From Arthrobacter mobilis (GTDB lineage: Bacteria > Actinomycetota > Actinomycetes > Actinomycetales > Micrococcaceae): a stretch of 64,000 nt of DNA. The stretch covers positions 241,015 through 305,014 of the forward strand of contig NZ_JAAZSQ010000002.1 of assembly GCF_012395835.1 (NCBI RefSeq), read 5' to 3'. The notes beneath the pieces are model-generated. The model made no database searches, was not told the DNA's origin, and was given only the letters and a program-made list of their open reading frames with translations. The translations under genes were made by a program, and so were the position numbers. Shown one piece after another: positions 18,840-27,079 of the stretch. How positions within the stretch are numbered: position 1 is the stretch's first letter; every line of letters starts with the position of its first letter.

Positions 18840-19453
18840 ACGGGTCCCGGGAGGAGGCCCCGGTCTGGACCGTGGAACTCAGCGCGGCCAGTGCGGCCGG
18901 CACTCAGGCGCTCGCGGCCCGGATCGGCGCGGTGCTGCAGGCCGGTGACCTGCTCGTGCTCACCGGGGAGCTGGGAGCCGGCAAGACCACGTTCACCCAG
19001 GGCCTGGGCGAGGGCCTGGGCGTGCGCCCGGGCATCATCTCGCCCACGTTCGTGCTGGTGCGCAGCCACCCCAACCTCGCCGGCGGCCCGGATCTGGTCC
19101 ACGTCGATGCCTACCGGCTGGGCTCCGCGGCGGAGATCGACGATATCGACCTGGAGAATACCCTGGACTCCGTGGTTACGGTGGTGGAGTGGGGCCGGGG
19201 CCGGGTGGAGCACCTGAGCGACAGTTGGCTGGACATCACCCTGGTGCGCGCCACCGGCACCGCACCGGGCGCAGCCGGCCCTGCAGCGGTCGCCGCCGGC
19301 CCTGCAGCGGTCGCCGCCGGCCCTGCACCGGGCGCCGCCGGCCCCGCACCGGAGAGCCCCGCGCTGGACTTCGACGAGGCGGAGGAAGACGAACCACGGA
19401 TCATCCGCATCGCCGCCTACGGGCCGCGCTGGGAGGGCAGGCCGCTGTTCTGA
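18836..19453 (+). CDS. tsaE: tRNA t6A biosynthesis ATPase TsaE
   Basis: TsaE is the ATPase that supports the TsaB-TsaD complex making threonylcarbamoyl-adenosine on tRNAs reading ANN codons. The Walker A motif GELGAGKTT is at residues 44-52, and HVDAYRL and VVEWG follow as expected. At 205 residues it is longer than the usual 150-160 because of an Ala/Gly/Pro low-complexity insert (about 140-176) encoded by a 21-bp tandem repeat, followed by an acidic stretch (DEAEEDEP) before the conserved C-terminal RIAAYGPRWEGR. The GTG start overlaps the alr stop. Confidence 0.93.
   Translation: MNGSREEAPVWTVELSAASAAGTQALAARIGAVLQAGDLLVLTGELGAGKTTFTQGLGEGLGVRPGIISPTFVLVRSHPNLAGGPDLVHVDAYRLGSAAEIDDIDLENTLDSVVTVVEWGRGRVEHLSDSWLDITLVRATGTAPGAAGPAAVAAGPAAVAAGPAPGAAGPAPESPALDFDEAEEDEPRIIRIAAYGPRWEGRPLF
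19262..19345 (+). repeat. 21-bp tandem repeat, four copies, inside tsaE
   Basis: Four in-frame 21-bp units start at 19262, 19283, 19304 and 19325. Units 2 and 3 are identical, and units 1 and 4 differ at a few bases. They encode a seven-residue Ala/Gly/Pro repeat such as AAGPAAV or AAGPAPG. Because the length is a multiple of three, copy-number change would not break the gene. Confidence 0.85.
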
Positions 19454-19486
19454 GCCCGCTGTGCGGGATGGGCACGGCCGCAAGCG

Positions 19487-19492
19487 TAAAAT
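19487..19492 (+). promoter_or_regulatory. -10 element of leaderless tsaB promoter
   Basis: TAAAAT ends six bases before the GTG at 19499. It gives tsaB-rimI-tsaD a possible internal promoter inside the alr operon. Confidence 0.6.
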
Positions 19493-19498
19493 GGTCGG

Positions 19499-20197
19499 GT
19501 GCTGATCCTCTCCGTTGATACCTCCGCCATTGCCAGCGCGGCGCTGCTGACCGGAGAGGGGCAGATCCTGCGGGCCTTCGCCACCGAGGACACCCGGACC
19601 CACGCCGAGGTCCTGGCCCCGGGCATCCGCGCCCTGCTCGACGAGGCGGCCGTGGCCCCGGCGGAGCTGGACTCCCTGGTAGTCGGCGTCGGACCGGGAC
19701 CGTTCACCGGCCTGCGCTCCGGGATCGCGACGGCGCGGGCGCTGGCCTTCGCCTGGGACAAGCCGCTGCACGGGGTGATGAGCCTGGACGCGGTGGCGGC
19801 CCAGGCGGCACCGGCAGCGCGCGCGGCCGGGCAGCCCGAATACATCGTGGCCACCGACGCCCGGCGCAAGGAAGTGTACTGGGCCCGCTACGGCACGGCC
19901 GGCAGCGCCGTGATGGGTACCGCAGGGGATGCGGTCCTGCCGGAGTTGCTGGACGGCCCGCACGTCGGCCCGGCGTCGGAGGTACCGCCGCTGCCGGCCT
20001 ACGGCCGCGGGGCCGGGCTCTACCCGGAGCAGCTGGCGGCCGTGGCAGGATTTGAAGGCGTCCAGCCGACGGCCGAGGCGCTCGGACGCACGGCCGCGGC
20101 CCGCCTGGCCCGGGGGTTGCCGCTGCTGGACACCACCCCGCTGTACCTGCGCGAATCCGACGCCAAGGTGCCCGGACCCCGGAAGCGCGCACTGTGA
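19499..20197 (+). CDS. tsaB: tRNA t6A biosynthesis protein TsaB
   Basis: TsaB is the inactive ASKHA-fold partner of TsaD in tRNA threonylcarbamoylation. The 232-residue protein starts ILSVDTSAIASAAL and carries VGVGPGPFTGLRSGIATARALA (about 60-81), the TsaB hallmark. The GTG start is preceded by TAAAAT at leaderless spacing. The stop overlaps the rimI GTG by four bases. The operon context (tsaE, rimI, tsaD) confirms the assignment. Confidence 0.94.
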   Translation: MLILSVDTSAIASAALLTGEGQILRAFATEDTRTHAEVLAPGIRALLDEAAVAPAELDSLVVGVGPGPFTGLRSGIATARALAFAWDKPLHGVMSLDAVAAQAAPAARAAGQPEYIVATDARRKEVYWARYGTAGSAVMGTAGDAVLPELLDGPHVGPASEVPPLPAYGRGAGLYPEQLAAVAGFEGVQPTAEALGRTAAARLARGLPLLDTTPLYLRESDAKVPGPRKRAL

Positions 20198-20742
20198 AGC
20201 CCGGTGCCGCCGGCGGTATCCGGCCCATGACCGAGGCGGACGTCCCGGCTGTGGATGCCCTGGAAAAGGTGCTCTTCCCCGCGGACGCCTGGCCCACCTA
20301 CATGTTCTACGACGAACTGTCCCAGCCGGACACCCGCACGTACTACGTCGCGGTGGACGCGCTGGGCACCATCATCGGATACGCCGGCGTGATGTGTATT
20401 CCGCCGATCGCCGACGTGCAGACCATCGCCGTCGTGCCCGAACGCGAAGGGCAGGGCATCGGCACGGCGCTGCTGACCACGCTGCTGGACGAAGCCCGCG
20501 CGTTCGGGGCCCGGGACGTGCTGCTGGAGGTGCGGGCGGACAATCCGCGGGCGCAGCGGCTGTACCGCTGGTTCGGCTTCGAGCAGATCCACGTCCGGCC
20601 GAGGTACTACCGGGACGGGGCGGACGCACTGATCATGCAGTTGGCGCTGGCCAACTGGACCGGGGACCCCGGACCTCGGACCGGCGCAGCCCGGGCCGTG
20701 CCGCAAGCAAGGATTGAGGAAACCACGGAGGAAACACAGTGA
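20194..20742 (+). CDS. rimI: Ribosomal protein S18-alanine N-acetyltransferase RimI
   Basis: This is a 182-residue GNAT acetyltransferase of the RimI group, which acetylates the N-terminal alanine of ribosomal protein S18. The acetyl-CoA loop [14 protein letters not shown] (near 76) and the C-terminal [21 protein letters not shown] pattern are typical. GTG at 20194 overlaps the tsaB stop, and its stop overlaps the tsaD GTG. The C-terminal 30 residues are longer than in E. coli RimI and look unstructured. Some actinobacterial members have wider protein targets, so the specificity is inferred from context. Confidence 0.9.
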   Translation: MKPGAAGGIRPMTEADVPAVDALEKVLFPADAWPTYMFYDELSQPDTRTYYVAVDALGTIIGYAGVMCIPPIADVQTIAVVPEREGQGIGTALLTTLLDEARAFGARDVLLEVRADNPRAQRLYRWFGFEQIHVRPRYYRDGADALIMQLALANWTGDPGPRTGAARAVPQARIEETTEETQ

Positions 20743-21818
20743 ACCGCGAGCGGCCCCTGGTGCTGGGCATCGAGTCGTCCTGCGACGAGACCGGCGTCGG
20801 AATTGTCCGCGGGGACGAACTGCTGGCCAACACCGTGTCCTCGTCCATGGACGAGCACGTGCGCTTCGGAGGCGTGATCCCCGAGATCGCCTCCCGCGCG
20901 CATCTGGACGCGATGATCCCCACCCTGCGCCAGGCCCTGGACGAAGCCGGTGTCACCCTGGAGGACATCGACGCCCTCGCCGTGACCTCGGGACCCGGGC
21001 TGGCAGGGGCACTGATGGTGGGCGTCTGCGCGGCCAAGGCACTGGCCGTGGCCACCGGCAAGCCGCTGTACGCGATCAACCACCTGGTCGCTCATGTCGG
21101 CGTCGGCGTGCTCGACGGCGGCACGCTGCCGCAGAACCTCGGTGCGCTGCTGGTCTCCGGCGGCCACACCGAGATCCTGCGCGTCAAATCCCTTACCGAC
21201 GACGTCGAACTGCTCGGTGCCACGATCGATGATGCCGCGGGCGAGGCGTACGACAAGGTCGCCAGGATCCTCGGGCTGGGCTACCCGGGCGGGCCGGTCA
21301 TCGACCGGATCGCCCGCGAGGGCAACCCGAAGGCCATCCGCTTCCCGCGCGGGCTCAGCCAGCCCAAGTACATGGGCACCGCCGAGCAGCCGGGCCCGCA
21401 CCGCTACGACTGGTCCTTCTCCGGGCTGAAGACCGCCGTGGCCCGCTGCGTGGAAGGGTTCGAGGCCGCCGGCCAGCAGGTGCCGGTCGCGGACATTGCC
21501 GCCTCGTTCCAGGAAGCGGTGGTGGATGTGATTACGGCCAAGGCCATGCTGGCCTGCACGGAGAACGGCATCAGCAACCTGCTGCTCGGCGGCGGAGTGG
21601 CAGCGAACTCGCGGCTGCGTGCGCTGACCGAAGAGCGCTGCGCGGCGCACGGGATCAGCCTGCGGGTGCCGCCGATCAGGCTGTGCACGGACAACGGCGC
21701 CATGGTCGCCGCCCTCGGAGCGCAGGTGGTCATGGCCGGGGGAGAACCCAGCGGGATCACCTTCGCGCCGGACTCCTCGATGCCGGTCACCAGCGTCCAC
21801 CTCCCGCCCGTACGTTGA
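20739..21818 (+). CDS. tsaD: tRNA N6-threonylcarbamoyladenosine transferase TsaD
   Basis: TsaD transfers the threonylcarbamoyl group to adenosine 37 of tRNA. The 359 residues include [12 protein letters not shown] at the N terminus, the metal-binding histidines in NHLVAHVG (near 109-116), LVSGGHTE and [13 protein letters not shown]. The family identity is unambiguous. It starts with a GTG that overlaps the rimI stop and is the last gene of the alr-tsaE-tsaB-rimI-tsaD operon. Its stop codon lies inside the left arm of a long hairpin that probably terminates the operon. Confidence 0.97.
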   Translation: MNRERPLVLGIESSCDETGVGIVRGDELLANTVSSSMDEHVRFGGVIPEIASRAHLDAMIPTLRQALDEAGVTLEDIDALAVTSGPGLAGALMVGVCAAKALAVATGKPLYAINHLVAHVGVGVLDGGTLPQNLGALLVSGGHTEILRVKSLTDDVELLGATIDDAAGEAYDKVARILGLGYPGGPVIDRIAREGNPKAIRFPRGLSQPKYMGTAEQPGPHRYDWSFSGLKTAVARCVEGFEAAGQQVPVADIAASFQEAVVDVITAKAMLACTENGISNLLLGGGVAANSRLRALTEERCAAHGISLRVPPIRLCTDNGAMVAALGAQVVMAGGEPSGITFAPDSSMPVTSVHLPPVR

Positions 21819-21873
21819 CGACGCGGAAGATACCCTTCCCGACGCTGGAAAGGGCATCTTCCGCGTCGTCAAC
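21814..21873. terminator. Long bidirectional terminator-like hairpin between tsaD and the convergent ligase gene
   Basis: The arms 21814-21831 and 21856-21873 are an 18-bp perfect inverted repeat. After one mismatch the stem continues with CCCTTCC / GGAAAGGG, leaving a seven-base loop. The left arm includes the tsaD stop codon. There is no T tract. It lies between convergent genes. Confidence 0.75.
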
Positions 21874-21950
21874 GTGGCATCGGTCTATGACGCTCCTTCG
21901 ACGCCGCGCTGCTCGGCCGAAACAGGTGCGGGCCGTTCCACAGGCACGGC

Positions 21951-23099
21951 CTAGTACCCATTGCGCAGCAGCTGGATCCCGTCCATGACGACGGAGCGCA
22001 GGTCGTCCTCGTTTTCGGCGGCAATCCGGCGCTGGCGCTGGTAGCCGGCCCCGCGCTGGATGATGCCCTCGATGTCGGCCAGCTCCTTGCTGCAGCCGAG
22101 CCGGCGCGCCACCGGTTCCAGGCGGTTGAGTACATGCTCGCGCAGATGGTCGGTGACCAGCATTTCCCTGCCCGCGGCGTCCAGGATCACGATCGCGTCC
22201 AGCCCGTAGCGGGCCGCCCGCCACTTGTTCTCCTGCACGTGCCACGGCGGCATGGTCGGGATCGCCCAGCCCTCGTCCAGCACTGTGGAGAACTCCTCCA
22301 CCAGGCACTGGGTCAGCGCCGCGATCGCCCCGACCTCCTCCAGCGTGGCCAGGCCGTCGCAGACGCGCATTTCGATGGTGCCCAGGCGCGCCACCGGGCG
22401 CACGTCCCAGCGGATCTCGCTGATCACGTCGATCACGCCGGTGGTGAGCATGTCCTGCACATAGTCCTCGTAGGCCGCCCAGGACGGGAACTGGAACGGC
22501 AGCCCCGCGGTGGGCAGCTGCTGGAACATCAGCGCCCGCTGCGAGGCGTAGCCGGTGTCCTCCCCGCCCCAGTAGGGCGAGGAGGCGGAGAGCGCCTGGA
22601 AGTGCGGGAAGTAGTTGACCAGTCCGTCCAGCACCGGCAGGGCCTTGTCCCGGTGGTCCAGGCCCACGTGCACATGCACTCCGTAGATGACCATCTGCTG
22701 GCCCCACCATTGGGTGCGGTCGATCAGCTTGGCATAGCGTTCCTTGTCCGTCACCGGCTGGGAGCGCGGAGCGGCGAAGGGATGGCTGCCGGCGCAGAAC
22801 AGTTCCACGCCCATTGGATCGGTCACGGCACGCACCGAGTCCAGGCCGCTGGCCAGGTCGTCCTTGGCCTGCTCCACGGTGGTGCACACCCCGGTGACCA
22901 GTTCCACGGTGTTCAGCAGCAGCTCCTGCTTCACGTGCGGATGCTCGTCGTCATCCTTCAGCTCCGGGTGGTGGGTCTTCAGATCCTGCAGCACATTTTC
23001 GGCCACGGAGACCAGGTCCCCGGTCCTGCGGTCCACCAGGGCCAGCTCCCATTCGACGCCCAGGGTGGAGCGGGCCGATGGTGCGAAGTCGATATTCAC
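21951..23099 (-). CDS. Carboxylate-amine ligase, YbdK family (glutamate-cysteine ligase-like)
   Basis: This 382-residue ATP-grasp-like ligase is of the YbdK/GCS2 group, whose E. coli member has weak gamma-glutamylcysteine synthetase activity. It shows the N-terminal TLGVEWELALVD, YGVHVHVGLDHRDKAL (near 150) and a C-terminal NKWRAARYGLDA. I chose GTG at 23099 because CCAGGAG lies eight bases upstream and conserved sequence begins at once; the frame stays open 106 codons further upstream with no conserved features. It is divergent from the GH3 lipoprotein gene and convergent with tsaD. Actinobacteria of this type use mycothiol, so its product is uncertain. Confidence 0.87.
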   Translation of the reverse strand: MNIDFAPSARSTLGVEWELALVDRRTGDLVSVAENVLQDLKTHHPELKDDDEHPHVKQELLLNTVELVTGVCTTVEQAKDDLASGLDSVRAVTDPMGVELFCAGSHPFAAPRSQPVTDKERYAKLIDRTQWWGQQMVIYGVHVHVGLDHRDKALPVLDGLVNYFPHFQALSASSPYWGGEDTGYASQRALMFQQLPTAGLPFQFPSWAAYEDYVQDMLTTGVIDVISEIRWDVRPVARLGTIEMRVCDGLATLEEVGAIAALTQCLVEEFSTVLDEGWAIPTMPPWHVQENKWRAARYGLDAIVILDAAGREMLVTDHLREHVLNRLEPVARRLGCSKELADIEGIIQRGAGYQRQRRIAAENEDDLRSVVMDGIQLLRNGY

Positions 23100-23191
23100 T
23101 AATGGCTCCTGGGGTGTTTTGCCGGGCCGTGCGGGGTGGGGAGCCCAGAGTGAGCCCAGCTCGATTCTATTGCAGTGGTACCGTCGAAGGC

Positions 23192-24862
23192 GTGAGTTTT
23201 TCCGGTCCCCGGCCATGGCGTGCGGCACTTTCCGTCCTGGCAGCTTCAGCCGCCCTGCTGCTCTCGTCCTGCACCCCGGCCCCGCAGGCGCCCGCGCCGG
23301 GCGCCGCAGCGCCGTCGCCGTCCGCTGCACAGGCACAGGAGCAGGCCCTGTCTTGGGGGCCGTCCCGGCAGCATTTCGACGACGCCGCGGCAGCGGTGGC
23401 GGACATGTCCCTGGCACAGAAGGCCGGCCAGGTGATGGTCGCCTTCTACGCCGGCACCGACCCGGCCCCGCAGCTGCAGGCCATCGAGGAGCTGCACCTG
23501 GGCGGCAGCATCATCATGGGGGACAACGTCCCGAAGTCTGCCGACGGCACGGTGGACGTCGAAGCCATGAAGAGCGTGAACGAGTCGCTGCAGCGAGCGC
23601 TCTCGGCCGGCCGCAGCTGGCCCGGGATCATTTCCGTGGACCAGGAGGGCGGGCTCGTGGCCAGGCTTGGGGCGCCGCTGACCGAATGGCCGGCGCCCAT
23701 GACCTACGGTGCCGCCGGCAGTGCCGAAGTCTCCCGGGAATCCATGCGGGCCCTGGCCACCGAGCTGGCGGCGCTGGGCTTCACCATGGACCATGCCCCG
23801 ACCGCAGACCTGACCATCGGGGAGCAGGACCCGACCATCGGCGCGCGTTCGCTGGGCAGCAGCCCGTCGGCCGGAGCGCAGCTGGCGCCGCTGCTGGCCG
23901 GCTTCGAGGCCGCCGGCGTGATGCCCAGCGTCAAGCACTTCCCCGGCCACGGCTCCGTGACCACCGACTCGCATCTGGCGCTGCCGGTGCAGAAGGCTTC
24001 CCTGGCCCGGTTGAAGAAGCGCGACTGGGTGCCGTTCCGCGACGCCATCGCCGCCGGGGCGCCCGTGGTGATGATGGGGCATATCGCCGTGGAAGCACTG
24101 GATCCGGGCATGCCGTCCTCGCTTTCGGCGGCCAGCTACCGGCAGCTGCGCGGACTGGGCTTCGAGGGCGTGGCCGTGACCGACGCACTGAACATGGGGG
24201 CGATCGAATCCACCTATCCCGGCGGGCAGGCCGCGCCGATGGCGTTGAGGGCCGGGGCGGACCTGCTGCTGATGCCGGCGGACCCGTATGCCGCGCACGC
24301 GGCGGTCGTGGCCGCCGTCAAGGACGGGTCCCTGCCGGAGGAGCGGCTGGACGAGGCCGCCACGCGCGTGGTCGCCCTGCAGCTGTGGCAGGCCTCGCTG
24401 GCCGGTGGCGTGTCCCTGGACGAGGTCGGGGCACACCAGGAGGAGTCCAAGGCTGCGTCGGCGGCGGCGCTGACGGTGCTGACCGGACAGTGTTCGGGGG
24501 ATCAGCTGGACGGTGCGCTTACCATCCAGGGAACGGACCCGCGCCACGTGCAGCGGCTCACCGAGGCGGCCCGGGCGCGCGGGCTTCAGCTGGGTGGCGG
24601 GCCGGTCGTAACCCTGCTCGACGGCGCGGCGACCGCAGCCGGGGATACCGCTGCGGATATCGCCGTGGCGCTCGATGGCCCGTGGGCCCTGGCAGATGCT
24701 GATGCCGGGCTGAAGGCGGCGCTGTACGGGGACACCCCGGCGGCGTTCGAGGCGCTGCTGGACTACCTCACCGGCCAGGCCCCTGCCCCGGGCAAGCTGC
24801 CGGCCACGGTGGGCGACTACAGCATCGGCACCGGCTGCAGCACCGGTAACCGCCCTGAGTAG
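23192..24862 (+). CDS. GH3 beta-N-acetylhexosaminidase-like lipoprotein (NagZ-like)
   Basis: This is a 556-residue exported lipoprotein. The N terminus has a short basic region, a hydrophobic stretch and the lipobox LLSSC, with the lipidated Cys near residue 27, followed by an Ala/Pro/Ser-rich linker. The GH3 domain carries KHFPGHGSVTTDSH (catalytic His/Asp dyad) and VTDALNMGAI (nucleophile Asp), typical of NagZ enzymes that remove N-acetylglucosamine from muropeptides. A C-terminal alpha/beta region of about 150 residues follows. GTG at 23192 is the best start because it yields the signal peptide. It probably acts at the outer face of the membrane in wall recycling. Confidence 0.9.
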   Translation: MSFSGPRPWRAALSVLAASAALLLSSCTPAPQAPAPGAAAPSPSAAQAQEQALSWGPSRQHFDDAAAAVADMSLAQKAGQVMVAFYAGTDPAPQLQAIEELHLGGSIIMGDNVPKSADGTVDVEAMKSVNESLQRALSAGRSWPGIISVDQEGGLVARLGAPLTEWPAPMTYGAAGSAEVSRESMRALATELAALGFTMDHAPTADLTIGEQDPTIGARSLGSSPSAGAQLAPLLAGFEAAGVMPSVKHFPGHGSVTTDSHLALPVQKASLARLKKRDWVPFRDAIAAGAPVVMMGHIAVEALDPGMPSSLSAASYRQLRGLGFEGVAVTDALNMGAIESTYPGGQAAPMALRAGADLLLMPADPYAAHAAVVAAVKDGSLPEERLDEAATRVVALQLWQASLAGGVSLDEVGAHQEESKAASAAALTVLTGQCSGDQLDGALTIQGTDPRHVQRLTEAARARGLQLGGGPVVTLLDGAATAAGDTAADIAVALDGPWALADADAGLKAALYGDTPAAFEALLDYLTGQAPAPGKLPATVGDYSIGTGCSTGNRPE

Positions 24863-24926
24863 CCGGCCCAAAAGACCCGTAGCTGCTACTCATGCGCCCG
24901 GTGGCTCCGTGTTTTTACGCTGGTGG

Positions 24927-24980
24927 AGAGCCGGCGGCGGTGCCTCCGTCAGGGGGTCTGCCCCAGCCGCCGCCGGCTCT
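24927..24980. terminator. Hairpin downstream of the GH3 lipoprotein gene
   Basis: A perfect 14-bp inverted repeat (24927-24940 and 24967-24980, AGAGCCGGCGGCGG and its complement) surrounds a 26-base loop. No T tract follows. It lies 65 bases after the GH3 stop and is a plausible factor-assisted terminator. The rest of the 280-bp gap holds only the ribosome site of the next gene. Confidence 0.55.
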
Positions 24981-25141
24981 TCGCCTGGCGTTTCCGCCGC
25001 TCCTCGGCGGACTCTTGGGACGGTATCCTGCATAGTCATAACGCCGAAGTAACGCCGCCGGTTCAAAATGGACCCGCCGGCTACCGGGCGATTTCCTGCG
25101 GCTGCCGTGCTGTTCGGGCGCACTCGAAGGAAGGTTCAGCC

Positions 25142-25645
25142 ATGACCGCAATCGATGACAAGTGGCGCGAAATCCCATGGGTCGGAGCTCCCGTTGACAC
25201 GGGCGCCGGGAGCGCGGAAATGGCCTTGCCGGACGGCCGCGGGCGGGCACGGGATTTTGAACACGCGACCATTGTCTGGTCGCCACAGACCGGTGCCCAC
25301 GAGGTGCACGGGGATATCCGGATCAAATGGGCGCAGCTGGGCGGTACGCGCGGGTTTCTCGGCTACCCCTTGACAGACGAGACGGGCTGCCCGGACGGCG
25401 TCGGCCGGTTCAACCATTTCGAGGGCGGTTCCATCTACTGGACTCCCCGGACGAGGGCGCACGAGGTGCACGGTGCCATCCGCAGTCACTGGGCGTCGCT
25501 GGGCTGGGAACGCAGCGCTCTGCGCTATCCCGTCAGCGATGAGCGGGACATCCCGGGCGGCCGGATGAGCCAGTTCGAGGGCGGCCGGATCGACTGGACA
25601 CCGGCGGGCGGGCCGGTGGTACGCAAGACCGTTCCGATCGACTGA
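25142..25645 (+). CDS. LGFP-repeat protein without visible signal peptide
   Basis: This 167-residue protein is built from about two and a half LGFP-type repeats. They can be followed through the recurring pattern TRAHEVHGAIRSHWASLGW / LGYPLTDE / FEGGSIYWTP at about residues 42-95 and 96-150. LGFP repeats are usually found in secreted actinobacterial cell-surface proteins, where they are thought to help anchor proteins to the wall. Here the ATG at 25142, with AAGGAAGG upstream, gives no signal sequence, and no hydrophobic segment is seen. Its role is unknown. Confidence 0.82.
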   Translation: MTAIDDKWREIPWVGAPVDTGAGSAEMALPDGRGRARDFEHATIVWSPQTGAHEVHGDIRIKWAQLGGTRGFLGYPLTDETGCPDGVGRFNHFEGGSIYWTPRTRAHEVHGAIRSHWASLGWERSALRYPVSDERDIPGGRMSQFEGGRIDWTPAGGPVVRKTVPID

Positions 25646-25670
25646 GCGTTCCGCGGCGGTAAGGTCCGGC

Positions 25671-26894
25671 TCAGACCGGCTCCACCACAATCGCCACCCG
25701 CTCCTCGCCGATCCGCGTCAGCACCAGAGTGGCCTTGTTCGGGCCCTTGCCGGAACCCGTCAGCAGCGTCTTGCGCAGCTCGTCCGGAGCCACCGAGGTG
25801 CCGCGCTTTTTGATCTCCAGCACGCCGATCCGGGAAGCCTTCACCCATGCCTTGAGTTTCTTGACGTTGTAGGGCCGGACCTCCAGGACCTTGTAGGCGC
25901 GGGCGAAGGGCGTAGCCACCAGCTCCGGGGCACAGATGTAGGCGATGTGCGGATCCAGCAGGTGCCCGCCCAGTTGCCGGGCCACGTCGGCCACCAGGCC
26001 CGCCCGGATAACGGCGCCGTCCGGCTCGTACAGGTAGCCCTCCGCCGGGCCAAGGTCCACGTCCTGGTGGTCACGCTCATAATCGGTGCCGCTGGTCAGC
26101 TCGGCCGAGCCGCCGTCGCGGATGACCAGCGCGGCGCGCCGGATGCCCGGCCTGGCCAGCGAGTTGAACCAGAGTGCCGCCTCAGCCACCTCCCCGTGGA
26201 CGGAAACCCACTGCGCCTCGCAGTTGGCCGGCAGCGATTCGTGCGGAATCCCCGGCCCCATCTTCACCCCCACCGGCAGGCCGCGGTCGGCCAGCGACTC
26301 GACGAAGGACAGCGGCGGGGAGAAGGCCTCCGGATCGAACAGCCGCGTGGTGCCCGACGTCGTTGTTGTCCGCCGTGCCGGATCCAGCCAGACGCCGTCC
26401 ACGCCGGCCAGGTCCACCGCGGTGGCATCGGCATTGACCACGGTGGCCTCCGGCCACGGCATCAGGTTGATGGTGGCGACGGCGGCCGTAATTTCGTCGC
26501 GTTCGACGGCGGTGACCTTGCGGTCCAGCGTGGCCAGGGCCATCGCATCGGCGCCGATGCCGCAGCCTAGGTCCGCCACATGGGCCAGGCCGGCGGCCGC
26601 GAAGCGCTGGGCGTGCAGCGCGGCGATGTTCAGCCGGGTGGCCTGCTCCAAGCCGGCGTGGGTGAAGAGCATCCGCTCGGCGAACGGGCCGAACTTGGCG
26701 GCGGCTTTGGCCCGCAGCTTCGCCTGGGTCAGCACGGCGGAGACGAGTTCGGGGGAGTGGCCGGCCTTGCGCAGTTCAAGACTGGTCTTGAGGCTGTCCT
26801 TCTCCGAGTAGGGGCCGAGCGAGTTCAGCAGCGCCCAGCCCTCGGAGGTCAGCAGCGGGGCGATGTGTTCGTGTTCAGTGGAGGTCTCGGCCAT
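25671..26894 (-). CDS. Class I SAM-dependent methyltransferase with THUMP-like C-terminal domain
   Basis: This 407-residue protein has SAM motif I, VADLGCGIGADA (near 105), the acidic AVERDE that follows, and WLDPARR (near 170) as the motif IV region. The C-terminal part (about 300-405, including LKAWVKASRIGVLEIKKRG) matches the THUMP-like domain of actinobacterial proteins annotated as RNA methyltransferase-like. The substrate is unknown, probably an RNA. The ATG at 26894 is preceded by TAGGCT (on the minus strand, 26901-26906) at six-base spacing, a leaderless arrangement. It is divergent from the transporter of the catabolic cluster. Confidence 0.88.
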   Translation of the reverse strand: MAETSTEHEHIAPLLTSEGWALLNSLGPYSEKDSLKTSLELRKAGHSPELVSAVLTQAKLRAKAAAKFGPFAERMLFTHAGLEQATRLNIAALHAQRFAAAGLAHVADLGCGIGADAMALATLDRKVTAVERDEITAAVATINLMPWPEATVVNADATAVDLAGVDGVWLDPARRTTTTSGTTRLFDPEAFSPPLSFVESLADRGLPVGVKMGPGIPHESLPANCEAQWVSVHGEVAEAALWFNSLARPGIRRAALVIRDGGSAELTSGTDYERDHQDVDLGPAEGYLYEPDGAVIRAGLVADVARQLGGHLLDPHIAYICAPELVATPFARAYKVLEVRPYNVKKLKAWVKASRIGVLEIKKRGTSVAPDELRKTLLTGSGKGPNKATLVLTRIGEERVAIVVEPV

Positions 26895-26900
26895 GCTTCC

Positions 26901-26906
26901 AGCCTA
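26901..26906 (-). promoter_or_regulatory. -10 element of the leaderless methyltransferase promoter
   Basis: On the minus strand, TAGGCT ends six bases before the ATG at 26894. The same hexamer and spacing occur at the TetR gene and at the maleylpyruvate-isomerase-fold gene. Confidence 0.6.
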
Positions 26907-26957
26907 GCTAACGGCAGGGCCCTTCCGGGGAGCGGGAAACTGCTCCCCGGACTCCTA

Positions 26958-26985
26958 TAGACAATCTGTATACAAGCGGTATAAA
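26958..26985 (+). promoter_or_regulatory. Sigma70-type promoter with TGTATACA operator in the spacer
   Basis: A -35 TAGACA (26958-26963) and a -10 TATAAA (26980-26985) are separated by 16 bp. The perfect palindrome TGTATACA (26967-26974) lies in the spacer, an ideal place for repression. GntR/FCD regulators often bind short palindromes of this kind, and one is encoded downstream at 28524. The predicted start near 26992 leaves an 88-base leader before the transporter ATG. Confidence 0.7.
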
Positions 26986-27079
26986 GTGAGATGCATCACA
27001 ATGCGTTGCTGCCTGGCCTCAGGGGCAGCGCATCCGCTGACACAACACCGGACCCCTTCGCATCTAGGAAATACATCCC

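Noticed and set aside
24890-25123. A 77-residue minus-strand frame in the gap before the LGFP gene
   Set aside because: It overlaps the hairpin, has no convincing ribosome site and shows no conserved-looking pattern.
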